Shown here: positions 39,339 through 48,075 of the stretch, one piece after another
How the letters are laid out: every line of letters begins with the position of its first letter
Numbering within the stretch: the first letter of the stretch is position 1
NCBI GenBank assembly: GCA_002011075.2
Contig: MTMA02000006.1
Span: forward strand, 1,356,599 to 1,420,598
Direction of reading: 5' to 3'
Source: Candidatus Scotarchaeum otlingeri
GTDB lineage: Archaea; Thermoproteota; Nitrososphaeria; Geothermarchaeales; JDFR-13
DNA: 64,000 nt
Notes under the pieces: generated by a model
What the model saw: the letters and a program-made list of their open reading frames with translations, nothing else
Database searches by the model: none
Told to the model about the DNA's origin: nothing
Made by a program: the position numbers and the translations under genes

Positions 39339-40424
39339 TTATATTCTACTTAAATATCTAACTAACTTTGATTTGTCTTCAAAAACCTTTGTCGAGTAAT
39401 ATTGAAAAAAAGGGCTCATACGATGTGGGAAATATGCATATACATCTTTTTGATGAGTAAAGGCATATATCATTTCACTCAAAACTCCAGCTGAAAGTTC
39501 CTTGACTGGATAGAAAACTATCACCATATCACTCTGGTCTATAAGCCTATAATCCCTAACAACAGTTTGTTCAATAATATACTGCTTAGCTTCTTCTACC
39601 TCATTACGTGGAATAGTTATGGATAGCTCTGGAACCTCAAGTTCGGATCCGCTCTCCTCCAAAAGATCCACTAAAATCATATCTTCCACAGTCGCGGGAT
39701 CAAATATTATGATGCCCTTATTCCTTAGCTGCTTTAATAGTTTATTTTTGTCATCGGTAACTTCTCTGCTCTTCCTTATCATTGTCATTGGGTAGCTCAG
39801 ATAGGCTTTTTTCGCCACTTCTCTGCCTTCTTTTTTAGCCTTCTCGACATCATATATTATTTTATATAATGTCTCCGGTATATCGCTTCCGGAAACGATA
39901 TAATGAGGGACTCCTTGAAAATCGGCTATGGTTTTAGTGGTAAAGATTTCCTCATCTTGCCATATAAGTATTTCTTTGAGCGTTAATCTTTCACGCCAGT
40001 GCATCAAATCCTCTTTTGTCTGGATATTTTCCAGTATATTATGCACAGAGTTGATTATTGTAACATAAAAATCCGGCTTTATCTCTCTAAAGTAATAGAA
40101 GTCGAAGGCTGGAAGTAACACTTTTCTCCATCTGAAACTGGCATGAAGACTTATGATAAGGTCTTTATCACCATCCTTATACTGATCGATATTTCCTAAG
40201 ACTTCCTCGAATGTGGTGGCTCTCAAAAAACCTAATGCCAAGGGATCCAGATCAAGAATCTTGTTTACGGGAATGTCGACCCTAAGTTGATCGGCTTTCC
40301 TAAACATTTCCGGACCTATATCGATATAATCGATATTCTTACCTTCTTTTTTCGCTATTTCTACGACTTCCTTTACGTAATCTGCTCTCCTAGACCCTGT
40401 AACTCCAGTGGCAATTATAATCAT
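39339..40424 (-). CDS. P-loop-like domain fused to nucleoside 2-deoxyribosyltransferase-like domain
   Basis: The 361-residue protein starts with an adenylate-kinase-like segment, MIIIATGVTGSRRADYVKEV, where the Walker A Lys is replaced by Arg (GVTGSRR). Its C-terminal half (about 200-361) resembles nucleoside 2-deoxyribosyltransferases/TIR-like folds: KAYLSYPMTMIRKSREVTDD, IIIFDPATVEDM, YRLIDQSDMVIVFYPVKELSAGVLSEM. Such folds cleave or bind nucleotides. The partner domain suggests a nucleotide-handling or nucleotide-sensing role. It lies just downstream of a VTT membrane protein gene, separated by 15 bases. Confidence 0.8.
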   Translation of the reverse strand: MIIIATGVTGSRRADYVKEVVEIAKKEGKNIDYIDIGPEMFRKADQLRVDIPVNKILDLDPLALGFLRATTFEEVLGNIDQYKDGDKDLIISLHASFRWRKVLLPAFDFYYFREIKPDFYVTIINSVHNILENIQTKEDLMHWRERLTLKEILIWQDEEIFTTKTIADFQGVPHYIVSGSDIPETLYKIIYDVEKAKKEGREVAKKAYLSYPMTMIRKSREVTDDKNKLLKQLRNKGIIIFDPATVEDMILVDLLEESGSELEVPELSITIPRNEVEEAKQYIIEQTVVRDYRLIDQSDMVIVFYPVKELSAGVLSEMIYAFTHQKDVYAYFPHRMSPFFQYYSTKVFEDKSKLVRYLSRI

Positions 40425-40439
40425 ATTTTATCACCAATT

Positions 40440-41033
40440 TCATTCTTCTATTCTAATATATTTACTCCAGTCAACCTTTAATACTATTACTATAGATAAT
40501 ATAGTAATTATTATTATGGCTAACCCCATAATTATAGATTCACCACCCGTTATATAGTCGAGGATATCTATTGATAAACTACCTGCATATGCGATTCCAC
40601 CTGTTAAAATAGCTTTTCCAGCGAAACACGCGATAAATGTATAGAAAGCATTGTATTTCATCAATCCTAGTATGGGGTAGAGTATGTCATCCGGTAGCGG
40701 AGTGACTGCAAATATAAATATAGCTAGCCAACCATACTTGTCGAGATAACGCCGCATAATATCCAAGTTCTTGAGTTTATTTGGGTCTACTAAATGTCTA
40801 CCTCCCCTTCCCAAGACATATAAGAAGTATTCTCCAAATGTAGCTCCCAATCCACCTAGGATTCCTATCAACACCGGATTATACGCTTTAGAAGCACCCA
40901 TAATGTAGATCGTTATTAGGTAGGGAACAGGAAATATTACGGTTAATGTGCCTAGTAGGCTAATTATGAATGCACCGATATATCCTAGACTTTGAACAAT
41001 GCTAATAATGTCTAATACGGGTGGATAATGCAT
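40440..41033 (-). CDS. DedA/VTT-domain membrane protein
   Basis: The 197-residue membrane protein has the SNARE-associated (VTT/DedA) signature: GGLGATFGEYFLYVLGRGG, then FIFAVTPLPDDILYPILGLMKYN, with about five helices. Family members move lipids between leaflets or transport anionic solutes. The gene starts one base after the end of the coiled-coil gene upstream, so the three leftward genes from 41.64 to 39.34 kb are likely one transcript. Confidence 0.88.
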   Translation of the reverse strand: MHYPPVLDIISIVQSLGYIGAFIISLLGTLTVIFPVPYLITIYIMGASKAYNPVLIGILGGLGATFGEYFLYVLGRGGRHLVDPNKLKNLDIMRRYLDKYGWLAIFIFAVTPLPDDILYPILGLMKYNAFYTFIACFAGKAILTGGIAYAGSLSIDILDYITGGESIIMGLAIIIITILSIVIVLKVDWSKYIRIEE

Positions 41034-41034
41034 A

Positions 41035-41643
41035 TTACTCTTCTTCCTCCCGAAGGATCTTTTCCAGCTCCTGCATCAATTCATCTAGCTCTCTAGGCTT
41101 CCTAGGCTTTCTTTCACGTTTAACCTTCGGCTTCTCCGGTTTCTCAACCTTAACTTTCTTCTTCTCTACGGGTTCTACAACGGTAAGCGCCAATGCTTCA
41201 CGTAATTTCTCTATTTTACTAGAGATATCCTCCAATTTTTCCCGGAAACTTCTCTCAATATCCTCCTTCTCTCTCATCAGCCTATCTAATTCCTCATATT
41301 TCTCAAGTATACCTATTCTTTCCTCTACTTTTCTAAGCTCATCACTCGCTTTCGAAACAATCATATCCTTGATATCTTCACTCAATTCACCTTTGGAAGT
41401 TAATTCGTAGGCTCGTGCAATCATATGGGATAAAGCTTCTCTTTTTAGCCTTAGATCCATAAGTTCAATGATAGCGCTGGATATATCTGTTGGAGGCTCT
41501 CTAAATGTAGGTATAGGTTTGGGTTCAGCAGACAACTGGATACTTAAATTCTTTATTCTAACGCTTAGTACTACTAAAATTAATGTTGCGATTCCCAGGG
41601 ACGTCAATGAAATAATATCCTGAATATTAATTATAGTAACCAC
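41035..41643 (-). CDS. Membrane-anchored coiled-coil protein
   Basis: Unrecognised 202-residue protein: an N-terminal membrane helix (about 10-30), a helical region (about 55-155) with strong coiled coil (EKEDIERSFREKLEDISSKIEKL) and a Lys/Pro-rich tail (KKKVKVEKPEKPKVKRERKPRKPRE). The tail may bind nucleic acid or another acidic partner. It is first of a leftward set with the VTT protein and the fusion enzyme. Confidence 0.75.
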   Translation of the reverse strand: MVTIINIQDIISLTSLGIATLILVVLSVRIKNLSIQLSAEPKPIPTFREPPTDISSAIIELMDLRLKREALSHMIARAYELTSKGELSEDIKDMIVSKASDELRKVEERIGILEKYEELDRLMREKEDIERSFREKLEDISSKIEKLREALALTVVEPVEKKKVKVEKPEKPKVKRERKPRKPRELDELMQELEKILREEEE

Positions 41644-41725
41644 CCAGTTACCCTGACGATTTTACAATAATATATATATTTAATCATTATATTTGATTTT
41701 ACTTTTTATTTAATTATTCTATCAT

Positions 41726-42061
41726 TTATGATTCCCCAATTTTTTCAGGTTCATAGCTATAAACATATCTATGAGTATAACCGCATCTAAGGCATTTAAC
41801 AGATACACTCTTCTTGGGACGGCTTCTAACCCTGTAAATCCCTGTTAAACCAGGCTTCAGCACCCGTTTACACCTTCTACATATGAAAAGCTTCAGTCCC
41901 CGCGGTATAGAAACCCTAGCACGCATACCAAGTTTCCTAGCTAATTCTACATATCTATCTGCATAGACCAATGGTGTATCGGGCTTTAAAGCCAAAGATA
42001 TGAAATAATGTATCTCTCTAACAGCGCGCTTTCTAGTCCTACGTTTTCTGTACATTTCCAA
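41726..42061 (-). CDS. rnp4: RNase P protein component 4 (Rpp21)
   Basis: Protein subunit of archaeal RNase P, which trims the 5' leader of pre-tRNA. The 111 residues match Rpp21/RPR2: basic N-terminal helices (RKRRTRKRAVREIHYFISLA; YVELARKLGMRARVSIPR) and a zinc ribbon CRRCKRVLKPG...CLRCGYTHRYVY. Length fits. It diverges from nep1 over 20 bases, pairing two RNA-maturation genes. Confidence 0.93.
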   Translation of the reverse strand: MEMYRKRRTRKRAVREIHYFISLALKPDTPLVYADRYVELARKLGMRARVSIPRGLKLFICRRCKRVLKPGLTGIYRVRSRPKKSVSVKCLRCGYTHRYVYSYEPEKIGES

Positions 42062-42081
42062 GCCTCCATTTAAAGGATACC

Positions 42082-42759
42082 ATGTTAAAGTTATTTATAG
42101 ATATGATATCAATAGTCCTGGTCGAAGCGGGTATAGAGATCCCTCCTCAAAGCATAAGGGGGCATCCAGCGATAAAAAATGATGCGTTAAGAAGAGGCAA
42201 AAAACCCGGGGAAATTCTGCTTTATAAGGCTAAACATAGATTTGCAATGGATAAGTTAGGGAACGTTGATAAAAGAGGTAGACCCGACATCACACATAGA
42301 AGCTTACTAGCTATCCTTGACTCACCCTTAAATAGAATGGGTTATCTTAATGTCTTTGTCCATACAATAGAGGATATAATAATATCTTTTGATCCGAAGG
42401 TAAGACTTCCGCGAGACTATTACCAATTTGAGGGGTTAATGGTTCAAGTCTTAAAAAAAGGCAAAGTCCCGCCTATAGGCGACCCTCTTATAGAGATTGT
42501 CGATATAGATATAGAAACCTTTATAGAGAAACACAGATTATCTATACTTTTATCCGAAGACGGCGAGAAATACTCTCAAGAGATAGGGAGGGACATAATC
42601 AATAATGAGTCAATAATATTGATTGGAGCATTCCCCAAAGGCAAAATTAGGGAAGACATTAGTAGCAAGGTGGATTTAATAGTAAGAGTCAGCGACTACG
42701 CTCTCATGACCTCCACCGCCATATGTAGACTACTTACCTTATTAGAAGGATCTTTATAA
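42082..42759 (+). CDS. nep1: Nep1/Emg1 rRNA pseudouridine N1-methyltransferase
   Basis: SPOUT methyltransferase acting on a pseudouridine of 16S rRNA in small-subunit assembly. The 225 residues show the family motifs RRGKKPGEILLYKAKHRFAM, GRPDITHRSLL, LNRMGYLNVFVHT and the C-terminal knot (IGAFPKGKI; VSDYALMTSTAICRL). ATG at 42082 leaves no room for a ribosome binding site after the divergent promoter, so it may be leaderless. Confidence 0.95.
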   Translation: MLKLFIDMISIVLVEAGIEIPPQSIRGHPAIKNDALRRGKKPGEILLYKAKHRFAMDKLGNVDKRGRPDITHRSLLAILDSPLNRMGYLNVFVHTIEDIIISFDPKVRLPRDYYQFEGLMVQVLKKGKVPPIGDPLIEIVDIDIETFIEKHRLSILLSEDGEKYSQEIGRDIINNESIILIGAFPKGKIREDISSKVDLIVRVSDYALMTSTAICRLLTLLEGSL

Positions 42760-42902
42760 TAATAAGACCTCCAATTTACGCTATTTTTATTACGTTTAAT
42801 ATAGACATAAGTGTGTCCCTCTTGATAATGTATCTTCTCTTTATGTGCAGACACTTATACCGATGGTTATTGTATAGTCATAAAAAAGATTTTTATAATT
42901 CA

Positions 42903-43003
42903 TGGTGCGGCCGCCGGGATTCGAACCCGGGACCTCTGGCTTGGAAGGCCAGCCTAAGCCCCCTTCTCTATGGGAGTGCTCGACCAGGCTACACTACGGC
43001 CGC
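42903..43003 (-). tRNA. tRNA-Gly(TCC) with non-canonical intron at position 25/26
   Basis: Read on the minus strand: acceptor GCGGCCG/CGGCCGC, D arm GTGT-AGCCTGGTCGA-GCAC, anticodon arm CTGGC-CTTCCAA-GCCAG (TCC), T arm CCGGG-TTCGAAT-CCCGG, A, CCA. A 22-base insertion (42954-42975) lies between D stem and anticodon stem. A bulge-helix-bulge fits: central helix GAGC/GCUU, bulges ACU and AGG, inner helix CCC/GGG. Cutting at the second base of each bulge yields a normal tRNA with G26. Confidence 0.95.
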
Positions 43004-43076
43004 CTAGATAAATATATTTTATCCACAATTTATTTAGGCTTAATGAAACACCATTTTTCTATGGGGTTGGCGGTGG

Positions 43077-44183
43077 CTAGCCTATCTTCCTTGGCTCAGC
43101 TGGTTTAGACTCGAATGGAAGTACTATTCCGGCTTCAGGGTCCCATGTTAAATAGACCTTCTCTCCTATTTTATACATCTTCATTGTGGGGCTTATATTT
43201 GGAACGAACACTATGATTTCGTCTGATATGTTGGCACTTATCCTGTACTCTATAGAAGACCCTTTGAAGACCATCATCTCAACCCTACCCTCAACACTAT
43301 TCATCCCTCTAGGAGGAGCCTTATCTCCTATCATAATTCTCTCTGGCCTTATAGCTATCACCGACTTTTTATTAATTGCATCAGGATTATCGGATACCCG
43401 GAGCACCATCCCACCCTTAGCCTCAAATTCTTGGTTACCTTTATATACTCCCTCAATGAAGTTTATCTGTTCACCTATAAATGAAGCTACAAATATATTC
43501 TTGGGCCTCATATAGATCGTATCAGGCGAATCCACCTGTTGAATAACCCCTTCATTCATAACAGCTATTCTATCGGACATAACCATAGCCTCATTCTGAT
43601 CATGTGTTACATACACAAAGGTCGTCCCAACCTCTCTCTGGATACGCTTCAGTTCAACCATCATCTCCTGTCTTATCTTCAGGTCTAAAGCACCGAGAGG
43701 CTCATCCAGTAATAATACTTCCGGCTCCATTACTAGCGCCCTCGCCAAAGCCACCCTCTGTTGCTGGCCACCACTCAACTGATTAATTTTCCTCCTCTCG
43801 AAACCCGGTAACCGTACAACTTCAAGCATCCTCTTGACGCGTCTCGAGATATCATTGTCAGAGAAGCCCCTCATTCGAAGGCCGAAGGCTATATTCTCAT
43901 ATACATCCATATGTGGAAAGAGGGCTAAGTGCTGGAAAACCATGCCGATGTTCCTTTTATGAGTAGGTATATAAGTTACATCTTGGCCGTGAAGCTTAAC
44001 TACACCAGTATCAGGCTTCTCAAGTCCAGCTATAATCCTTAGAGTTGTTGTTTTACCACATCCACTCGGCCCTAGCAGCGAAAAGAACTCGTTCTCTTTT
44101 ATCCTCAGAGAAACATTATTGACAGCAACCACCTGCCCGAACCTCTTGGTAATATTTTCCAGTTCAACAGAATATTTAATCAT
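43077..44183 (-). CDS. potA: Spermidine/putrescine-type ABC transporter ATPase
   Basis: Cytoplasmic ATPase of an importer. The 368 residues show Walker A GPSGCGKTT (38-46), the signature LSGGQQQRVALARAL, Walker B LLLDEPLGALD and the switch VTHDQ, with a C-terminal TOBE-like domain (IRPERIMIGDKAPP). It is last in the order binding protein, permease B, permease C, ATPase, directly abutting permease C. Polyamine specificity is inferred from PotABCD-like subunit types; related importers take other small organics. Confidence 0.9.
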   Translation of the reverse strand: MIKYSVELENITKRFGQVVAVNNVSLRIKENEFFSLLGPSGCGKTTTLRIIAGLEKPDTGVVKLHGQDVTYIPTHKRNIGMVFQHLALFPHMDVYENIAFGLRMRGFSDNDISRRVKRMLEVVRLPGFERRKINQLSGGQQQRVALARALVMEPEVLLLDEPLGALDLKIRQEMMVELKRIQREVGTTFVYVTHDQNEAMVMSDRIAVMNEGVIQQVDSPDTIYMRPKNIFVASFIGEQINFIEGVYKGNQEFEAKGGMVLRVSDNPDAINKKSVIAIRPERIMIGDKAPPRGMNSVEGRVEMMVFKGSSIEYRISANISDEIIVFVPNISPTMKMYKIGEKVYLTWDPEAGIVLPFESKPAEPRKIG

Positions 44184-44957
44184 CTACATCCACCTCTCCA
44201 TCTTGATTCTAATATACGCGAAAAATATAGCTATAATGACTACAATGGTAGCCAAAGCATTTAGGTCTACAGTAACACCCCTTCTTGAGGCCATACTCCA
44301 TATATGTACTGGGAGAGTTGAGAATCCACCGGGCCTAGTGAAATAGCTCTTAATGAAATCGTCATAGCTTTCAACGAAGGCTATTAATGACGCCGCTATA
44401 ATACCGGGCAAGAGAATCGGTAAGGTAACTCTAAAGAAGGTCTTCAATTCATCAGCTCCCAGAGTTCTAGCAGCCTCTTCATATTGGGGATCGTAACCTG
44501 CCATTCTAGCCTTAATAACAAGATAAGCAAACGAGATATCGAAGGCTATATGACCTATTATTATTGTCCACGGGCTTAGAGGTATACCAATTATTATGAA
44601 GAATAACAATAAGGTAAGTGCTTCCACGATCTCAGGAATGATTATCGGTATAAGGAGAAGCATATCTAATATATCCTTACCCTTGAAGTCATATCTAGTG
44701 ACAGCGTATGATAGTAATATAGCGAAGAAAACAGAAGCGATAGTTACCACTATGGCGACCCATATAGAATTATAGAAAGAACTCCAAACCCGCTCATCTG
44801 CAAGGAGCCGATAATAATTCTCCAATGTAAAACCTGTAAATACCGCTCTATTCCTAGAATTATTAAAGGAAAACACTATTAATACGCCTATAGGGACGTA
44901 GATAATCCCTAGCAACAGTATAGTATATATTTTCAGGATAACATCTGATTTACTCAA
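44184..44957 (-). CDS. potC: ABC transporter permease, PotC type
   Basis: The 257-residue inner permease has six predicted helices and the EAA loop EEAARTLGADELKTFFRVTLPILLPGI that contacts the ATPase. The start overlaps the end of permease B by 4 bases, and the ATPase gene follows at once. Membrane half of the predicted polyamine importer. Confidence 0.9.
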   Translation of the reverse strand: MSKSDVILKIYTILLLGIIYVPIGVLIVFSFNNSRNRAVFTGFTLENYYRLLADERVWSSFYNSIWVAIVVTIASVFFAILLSYAVTRYDFKGKDILDMLLLIPIIIPEIVEALTLLLFFIIIGIPLSPWTIIIGHIAFDISFAYLVIKARMAGYDPQYEEAARTLGADELKTFFRVTLPILLPGIIAASLIAFVESYDDFIKSYFTRPGGFSTLPVHIWSMASRRGVTVDLNALATIVVIIAIFFAYIRIKMERWM

Positions 44958-45883
44958 CCGAACTGCACCTCCGCCCCTACTAGTTTAATGTAGAGATAGC
45001 TCAGAACCATGATGAATATAATGTATATTAGTCCTGCAGCTGAGCCGATGCCCCAGCCGGCTTCCCCCCTAACCGTTATAAAAAAGCTATAGATCAATGT
45101 TCCAAGGGTAGTCGTATTAACTCCGCCGACCAACATCGGTATTATGAACTCTCCTACTGCTGGGATAAAGACTAGTAGAGAGCCTGCTATAATTCCTGGT
45201 GAAGACAGTGGTAGCGTAACCTTTAAGAAGGTTTTATATGGACTGGCTCCTAGAGTCGCCGCCGCTTCCAACAACTCTTTATCCAGCTTCTCCAGAACTC
45301 CGTATAATGGGAGAAACATTAGGAACATATAATCGTATGCCATGACGATAATCACAGCCAAATCGGTTCCTAAGAATCGTATAGGTTCCTTGATTAGTCC
45401 TAGAGTCATTAATAAAGTGTTGACGAGCCCCTCATCATGGAGGACGAATTTCATAGAATAGGTTCTAAGGAGAAAATTAACCCAAAATGGTATTATAAAT
45501 AGTAGTACTGCAGTGCTTTTATACTTGGGGTCCAATTTAAACCCTATATAATATGCAGCTGGATAGGATAATAAAAGAGTTAAAATGACGGTGACTATAG
45601 CGTAATAGAAGGACCTCTGCATAGTCACAAATATCCCAGGGAAGTCTAGTAGCCTGATGTAATATTCCAAGCTTATTCTCGGAACAAATACATAGGTATA
45701 AACAACCTGCTTAAACATATTGAAGCTATACATTAGTGCGATAATGAAGGGTGAAAAAAAGAATATAGCCAAAAAGATAGAAGCTGGCGCTAACAAAACT
45801 ATTATCTTTAACAGCTTACTAGCCCTTATTCTATCTAATATCTTAATATGAAATGGCTTTCTCTCTTCCTCTAACCTTGACAT
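44954..45883 (-). CDS. potB: ABC transporter permease, PotB type
   Basis: The 309-residue permease has about six helices and the EAA loop LEAAATLGASPYKTFLKVTLPLSSPGI. The track start at 45958 would overlap the binding-protein gene; ATG at 45883 has GGGGATC about 6 bases upstream and gives MSRLEEERKPFHIK, so I prefer it. Pairs with the PotC-type permease. Confidence 0.88.
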   Translation of the reverse strand: MSRLEEERKPFHIKILDRIRASKLLKIIVLLAPASIFLAIFFFSPFIIALMYSFNMFKQVVYTYVFVPRISLEYYIRLLDFPGIFVTMQRSFYYAIVTVILTLLLSYPAAYYIGFKLDPKYKSTAVLLFIIPFWVNFLLRTYSMKFVLHDEGLVNTLLMTLGLIKEPIRFLGTDLAVIIVMAYDYMFLMFLPLYGVLEKLDKELLEAAATLGASPYKTFLKVTLPLSSPGIIAGSLLVFIPAVGEFIIPMLVGGVNTTTLGTLIYSFFITVRGEAGWGIGSAAGLIYIIFIMVLSYLYIKLVGAEVQFG

Positions 45884-45933
45884 CAAAAGATCCCCAATGG
45901 ATAGAAAAAGGGGTCTAAGGATAAGATAACTAA

Positions 45934-47118
45934 CTAGCCAGTCATAACCATCGTCCAATACTGTTCTCTAAGGGCCCTCTCCTCGGGCGTCATGGGTCTA
46001 CCTATGAACAATCTATCCCATACCTCTGGAGGTGTAAATATCATTGGGTCCTCCTTTAACTCTGTTGGGGTGTATTTTAGACCTGCAGGATAAGGATATT
46101 TAATGGTTATACAGTGAATAGCAGATATAACTGGATCGAGGAACCAATTGATAAATGCGTGGGCGGCATTAATATTAACGGCGTTAGCCGGGATAACAAA
46201 GTTGTCATACCAAGCTATAGCTCCCTCTTCGGGAACCACATATCGCAGATGCTCATAATATCTCTCAATCAATACCTCATATTCATCAGCCGCATAAACT
46301 GCTCCCGCTATATCTCCATTCCATGCATGTGAAATTGCATATGGAGTTCCAACCGGTAATACATCCATATAGTCCTCGGTAGATTTATATCCATATAAGT
46401 ACTGCTTCTGAGCTAATAATACGTCTGCAGCCTCCTGTAACTCAGATTCATTTACACTATCAGGATCATAACCAAGGTAGATCAGGGCAGCCCCGAGAGT
46501 CTCGCCCGAATCGGGCATCATCGTCACTTTCCCAGCATATCTTCTTATATGACTATCGGGGTTATCTACATCAAATATATCCTCCCATTTCGTGATAGGC
46601 TTATCTACAACCTCGCTGTTATATCCTAAACCTGTCGTTCCATAGCTATAGATTACGCTAAATGTATTATCGGGGTCATACTCAAGTCCCTTGAATCCTT
46701 CAGGTACATGCTCAAAATTCGGTATCTTGTCGAGATCTATCTCCTGTAGATACCCTTCTTGGTATAACTCTTGAGCCTCATTGTCGGAGATAACCGCTAC
46801 GTCATATACAGGTTGACCCGCCCTAATCACAGATAATGCGGTATCGAGATCCTCAAAAAACTCGTATACTAATTTGAGTCCATGTTGCTTCTCGAAATCC
46901 TCTATCAGGTTTAGATTAGCATACCATGTCCAGTTATAAATATTAAGATTATCTTCGAGCTCAATACCTATCTTTGAAAGGAGTTCATCAACCCTTTTGC
47001 GAAGGCTTAACACCTCACCTTCTCTGATATAATATCCGGCTCCGGCGCCCACTGCTAGGCCAGCTGCTCCTACAAATGCTACTCTCAAAAAGTCTCTTCT
47101 AGTACTCAAAAAGACCAC
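45934..47118 (-). CDS. potD: Extracellular polyamine-type substrate-binding protein
   Basis: The 394-residue binding protein has a twin-arginine export signal (STRRDFLRVAFVGAAGLAVG) followed by a bacterial PotD-like domain: LNIYNWTWYANLNLIEDFEKQHG, VYDVAVISDNEAQELYQEGYL, YSYGTTGLGYN and a C-terminal AHAFINWFLDPV segment. Use of the Tat route implies folding before export. First gene of the importer operon. Ligand probably spermidine or putrescine; not proven by sequence. Confidence 0.88.
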   Translation of the reverse strand: MVFLSTRRDFLRVAFVGAAGLAVGAGAGYYIREGEVLSLRKRVDELLSKIGIELEDNLNIYNWTWYANLNLIEDFEKQHGLKLVYEFFEDLDTALSVIRAGQPVYDVAVISDNEAQELYQEGYLQEIDLDKIPNFEHVPEGFKGLEYDPDNTFSVIYSYGTTGLGYNSEVVDKPITKWEDIFDVDNPDSHIRRYAGKVTMMPDSGETLGAALIYLGYDPDSVNESELQEAADVLLAQKQYLYGYKSTEDYMDVLPVGTPYAISHAWNGDIAGAVYAADEYEVLIERYYEHLRYVVPEEGAIAWYDNFVIPANAVNINAAHAFINWFLDPVISAIHCITIKYPYPAGLKYTPTELKEDPMIFTPPEVWDRLFIGRPMTPEERALREQYWTMVMTG

Positions 47119-47165
47119 CTATAATAATTGGTATAAGTAGCTTATAATTTAAATTTATAAGTTAC

Positions 47166-48023
47166 TTATTTAAAGGCGACAACTATATATGAATTTCTCA
47201 GTATCTTGGTTCTAAACCCTGTTCTTGCTAGTCTAGAGGCCACCGTCTTCATTAGATCCATTCTTCTAACTTTATATCTGGGTCGACCAGTGTAATGCGC
47301 TAACCTACCCCCCTTCTCCAGAACCCTATACAGCTCACTATAAAATTTTGAGCTATATAGTTCTCCTGCCAATGATAACCTTGGTGGATCATGAATAATA
47401 AAATCAAAAGACGAATCTCCCAATTCAGATATGTATACGGATGCATCAGCTAGTATAAGATGTATCTGGGGATATGATAATTCCCTGGACCATGGATTGT
47501 ATTTAGCAATTTCAAGAACATTGGGATCTTTTTCAATCGATATAATACTTTTTGCTCCAGATAATAAGGCATGAATGGCTGTATATCCCAAACCAGTACA
47601 TATATCTAGACCCCTTTCTCCCTCTATCTTACCTAGAATAGCGACCTTTAAGGCGGCATCATCCCATGGCAATATATCCTTCGTTCTATGCATCCGTATA
47701 CCGCTTATTTCTAATGTCGGCGCTGAATAAGGGTCGATTGAAAGTAACTTATAAAACTTATTATCCTTGAAGAAGCTTATTCTTAAAAGGCCATCCTTAA
47801 TAAGAGCATAGATATATCCATATTCCATTTTTTTACTGATATCATAAAGGTTTAGCTCTAGTGAACCAAGTGCTATAGTCTTTTTATGCTTTTCAACATA
47901 TATATAGTCCTTGCCTAGCGAAAGGCTTATCTTTATTTTGCCATCTTTTAACCTAAGTATATCTGTCACGAGTTCTTTTGTCAATACTGGATATTCGTAT
48001 GGCTTGAATCCATATGTGGACAT
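47166..48023 (-). CDS. SAM-dependent methyltransferase, COG2521 type
   Basis: The 285-residue protein has a class I methyltransferase core: LDICTGLGYTAIHALLSGA (motif I), SIISIEKDPNVLEIAKYNPWS (motif II), FDFIIHDPPRLSLAGELYS (motif IV) and LYRVLEKGGRLAHYTG. The segments match the archaeal COG2521 family, whose target is not settled. The DPPR motif resembles enzymes acting on planar bases. It sits between the transporter operon and cysS, divergent from the latter. Confidence 0.85.
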   Translation of the reverse strand: MSTYGFKPYEYPVLTKELVTDILRLKDGKIKISLSLGKDYIYVEKHKKTIALGSLELNLYDISKKMEYGYIYALIKDGLLRISFFKDNKFYKLLSIDPYSAPTLEISGIRMHRTKDILPWDDAALKVAILGKIEGERGLDICTGLGYTAIHALLSGAKSIISIEKDPNVLEIAKYNPWSRELSYPQIHLILADASVYISELGDSSFDFIIHDPPRLSLAGELYSSKFYSELYRVLEKGGRLAHYTGRPRYKVRRMDLMKTVASRLARTGFRTKILRNSYIVVAFK

Positions 48024-48075
48024 CTCTAAATATAAATGTCAGACACGGCAAACAATAAATTAAGGGAGAAAAATC

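Noticed and set aside
42807-42858. ATAAGTGT/ACACTTAT inverted repeat downstream of nep1
   Set aside because: Eight-base arms 36 bases apart in AT-rich DNA are easily found by chance, and no promoter or RNA feature supports a function.
42813-43108. Two rightward frames (64 and 68 residues) over tRNA-Gly
   Set aside because: They read through the tRNA gene (RDSNPGPLAWKAS is the usual artefact of antisense tRNA) and have no other coding feature.
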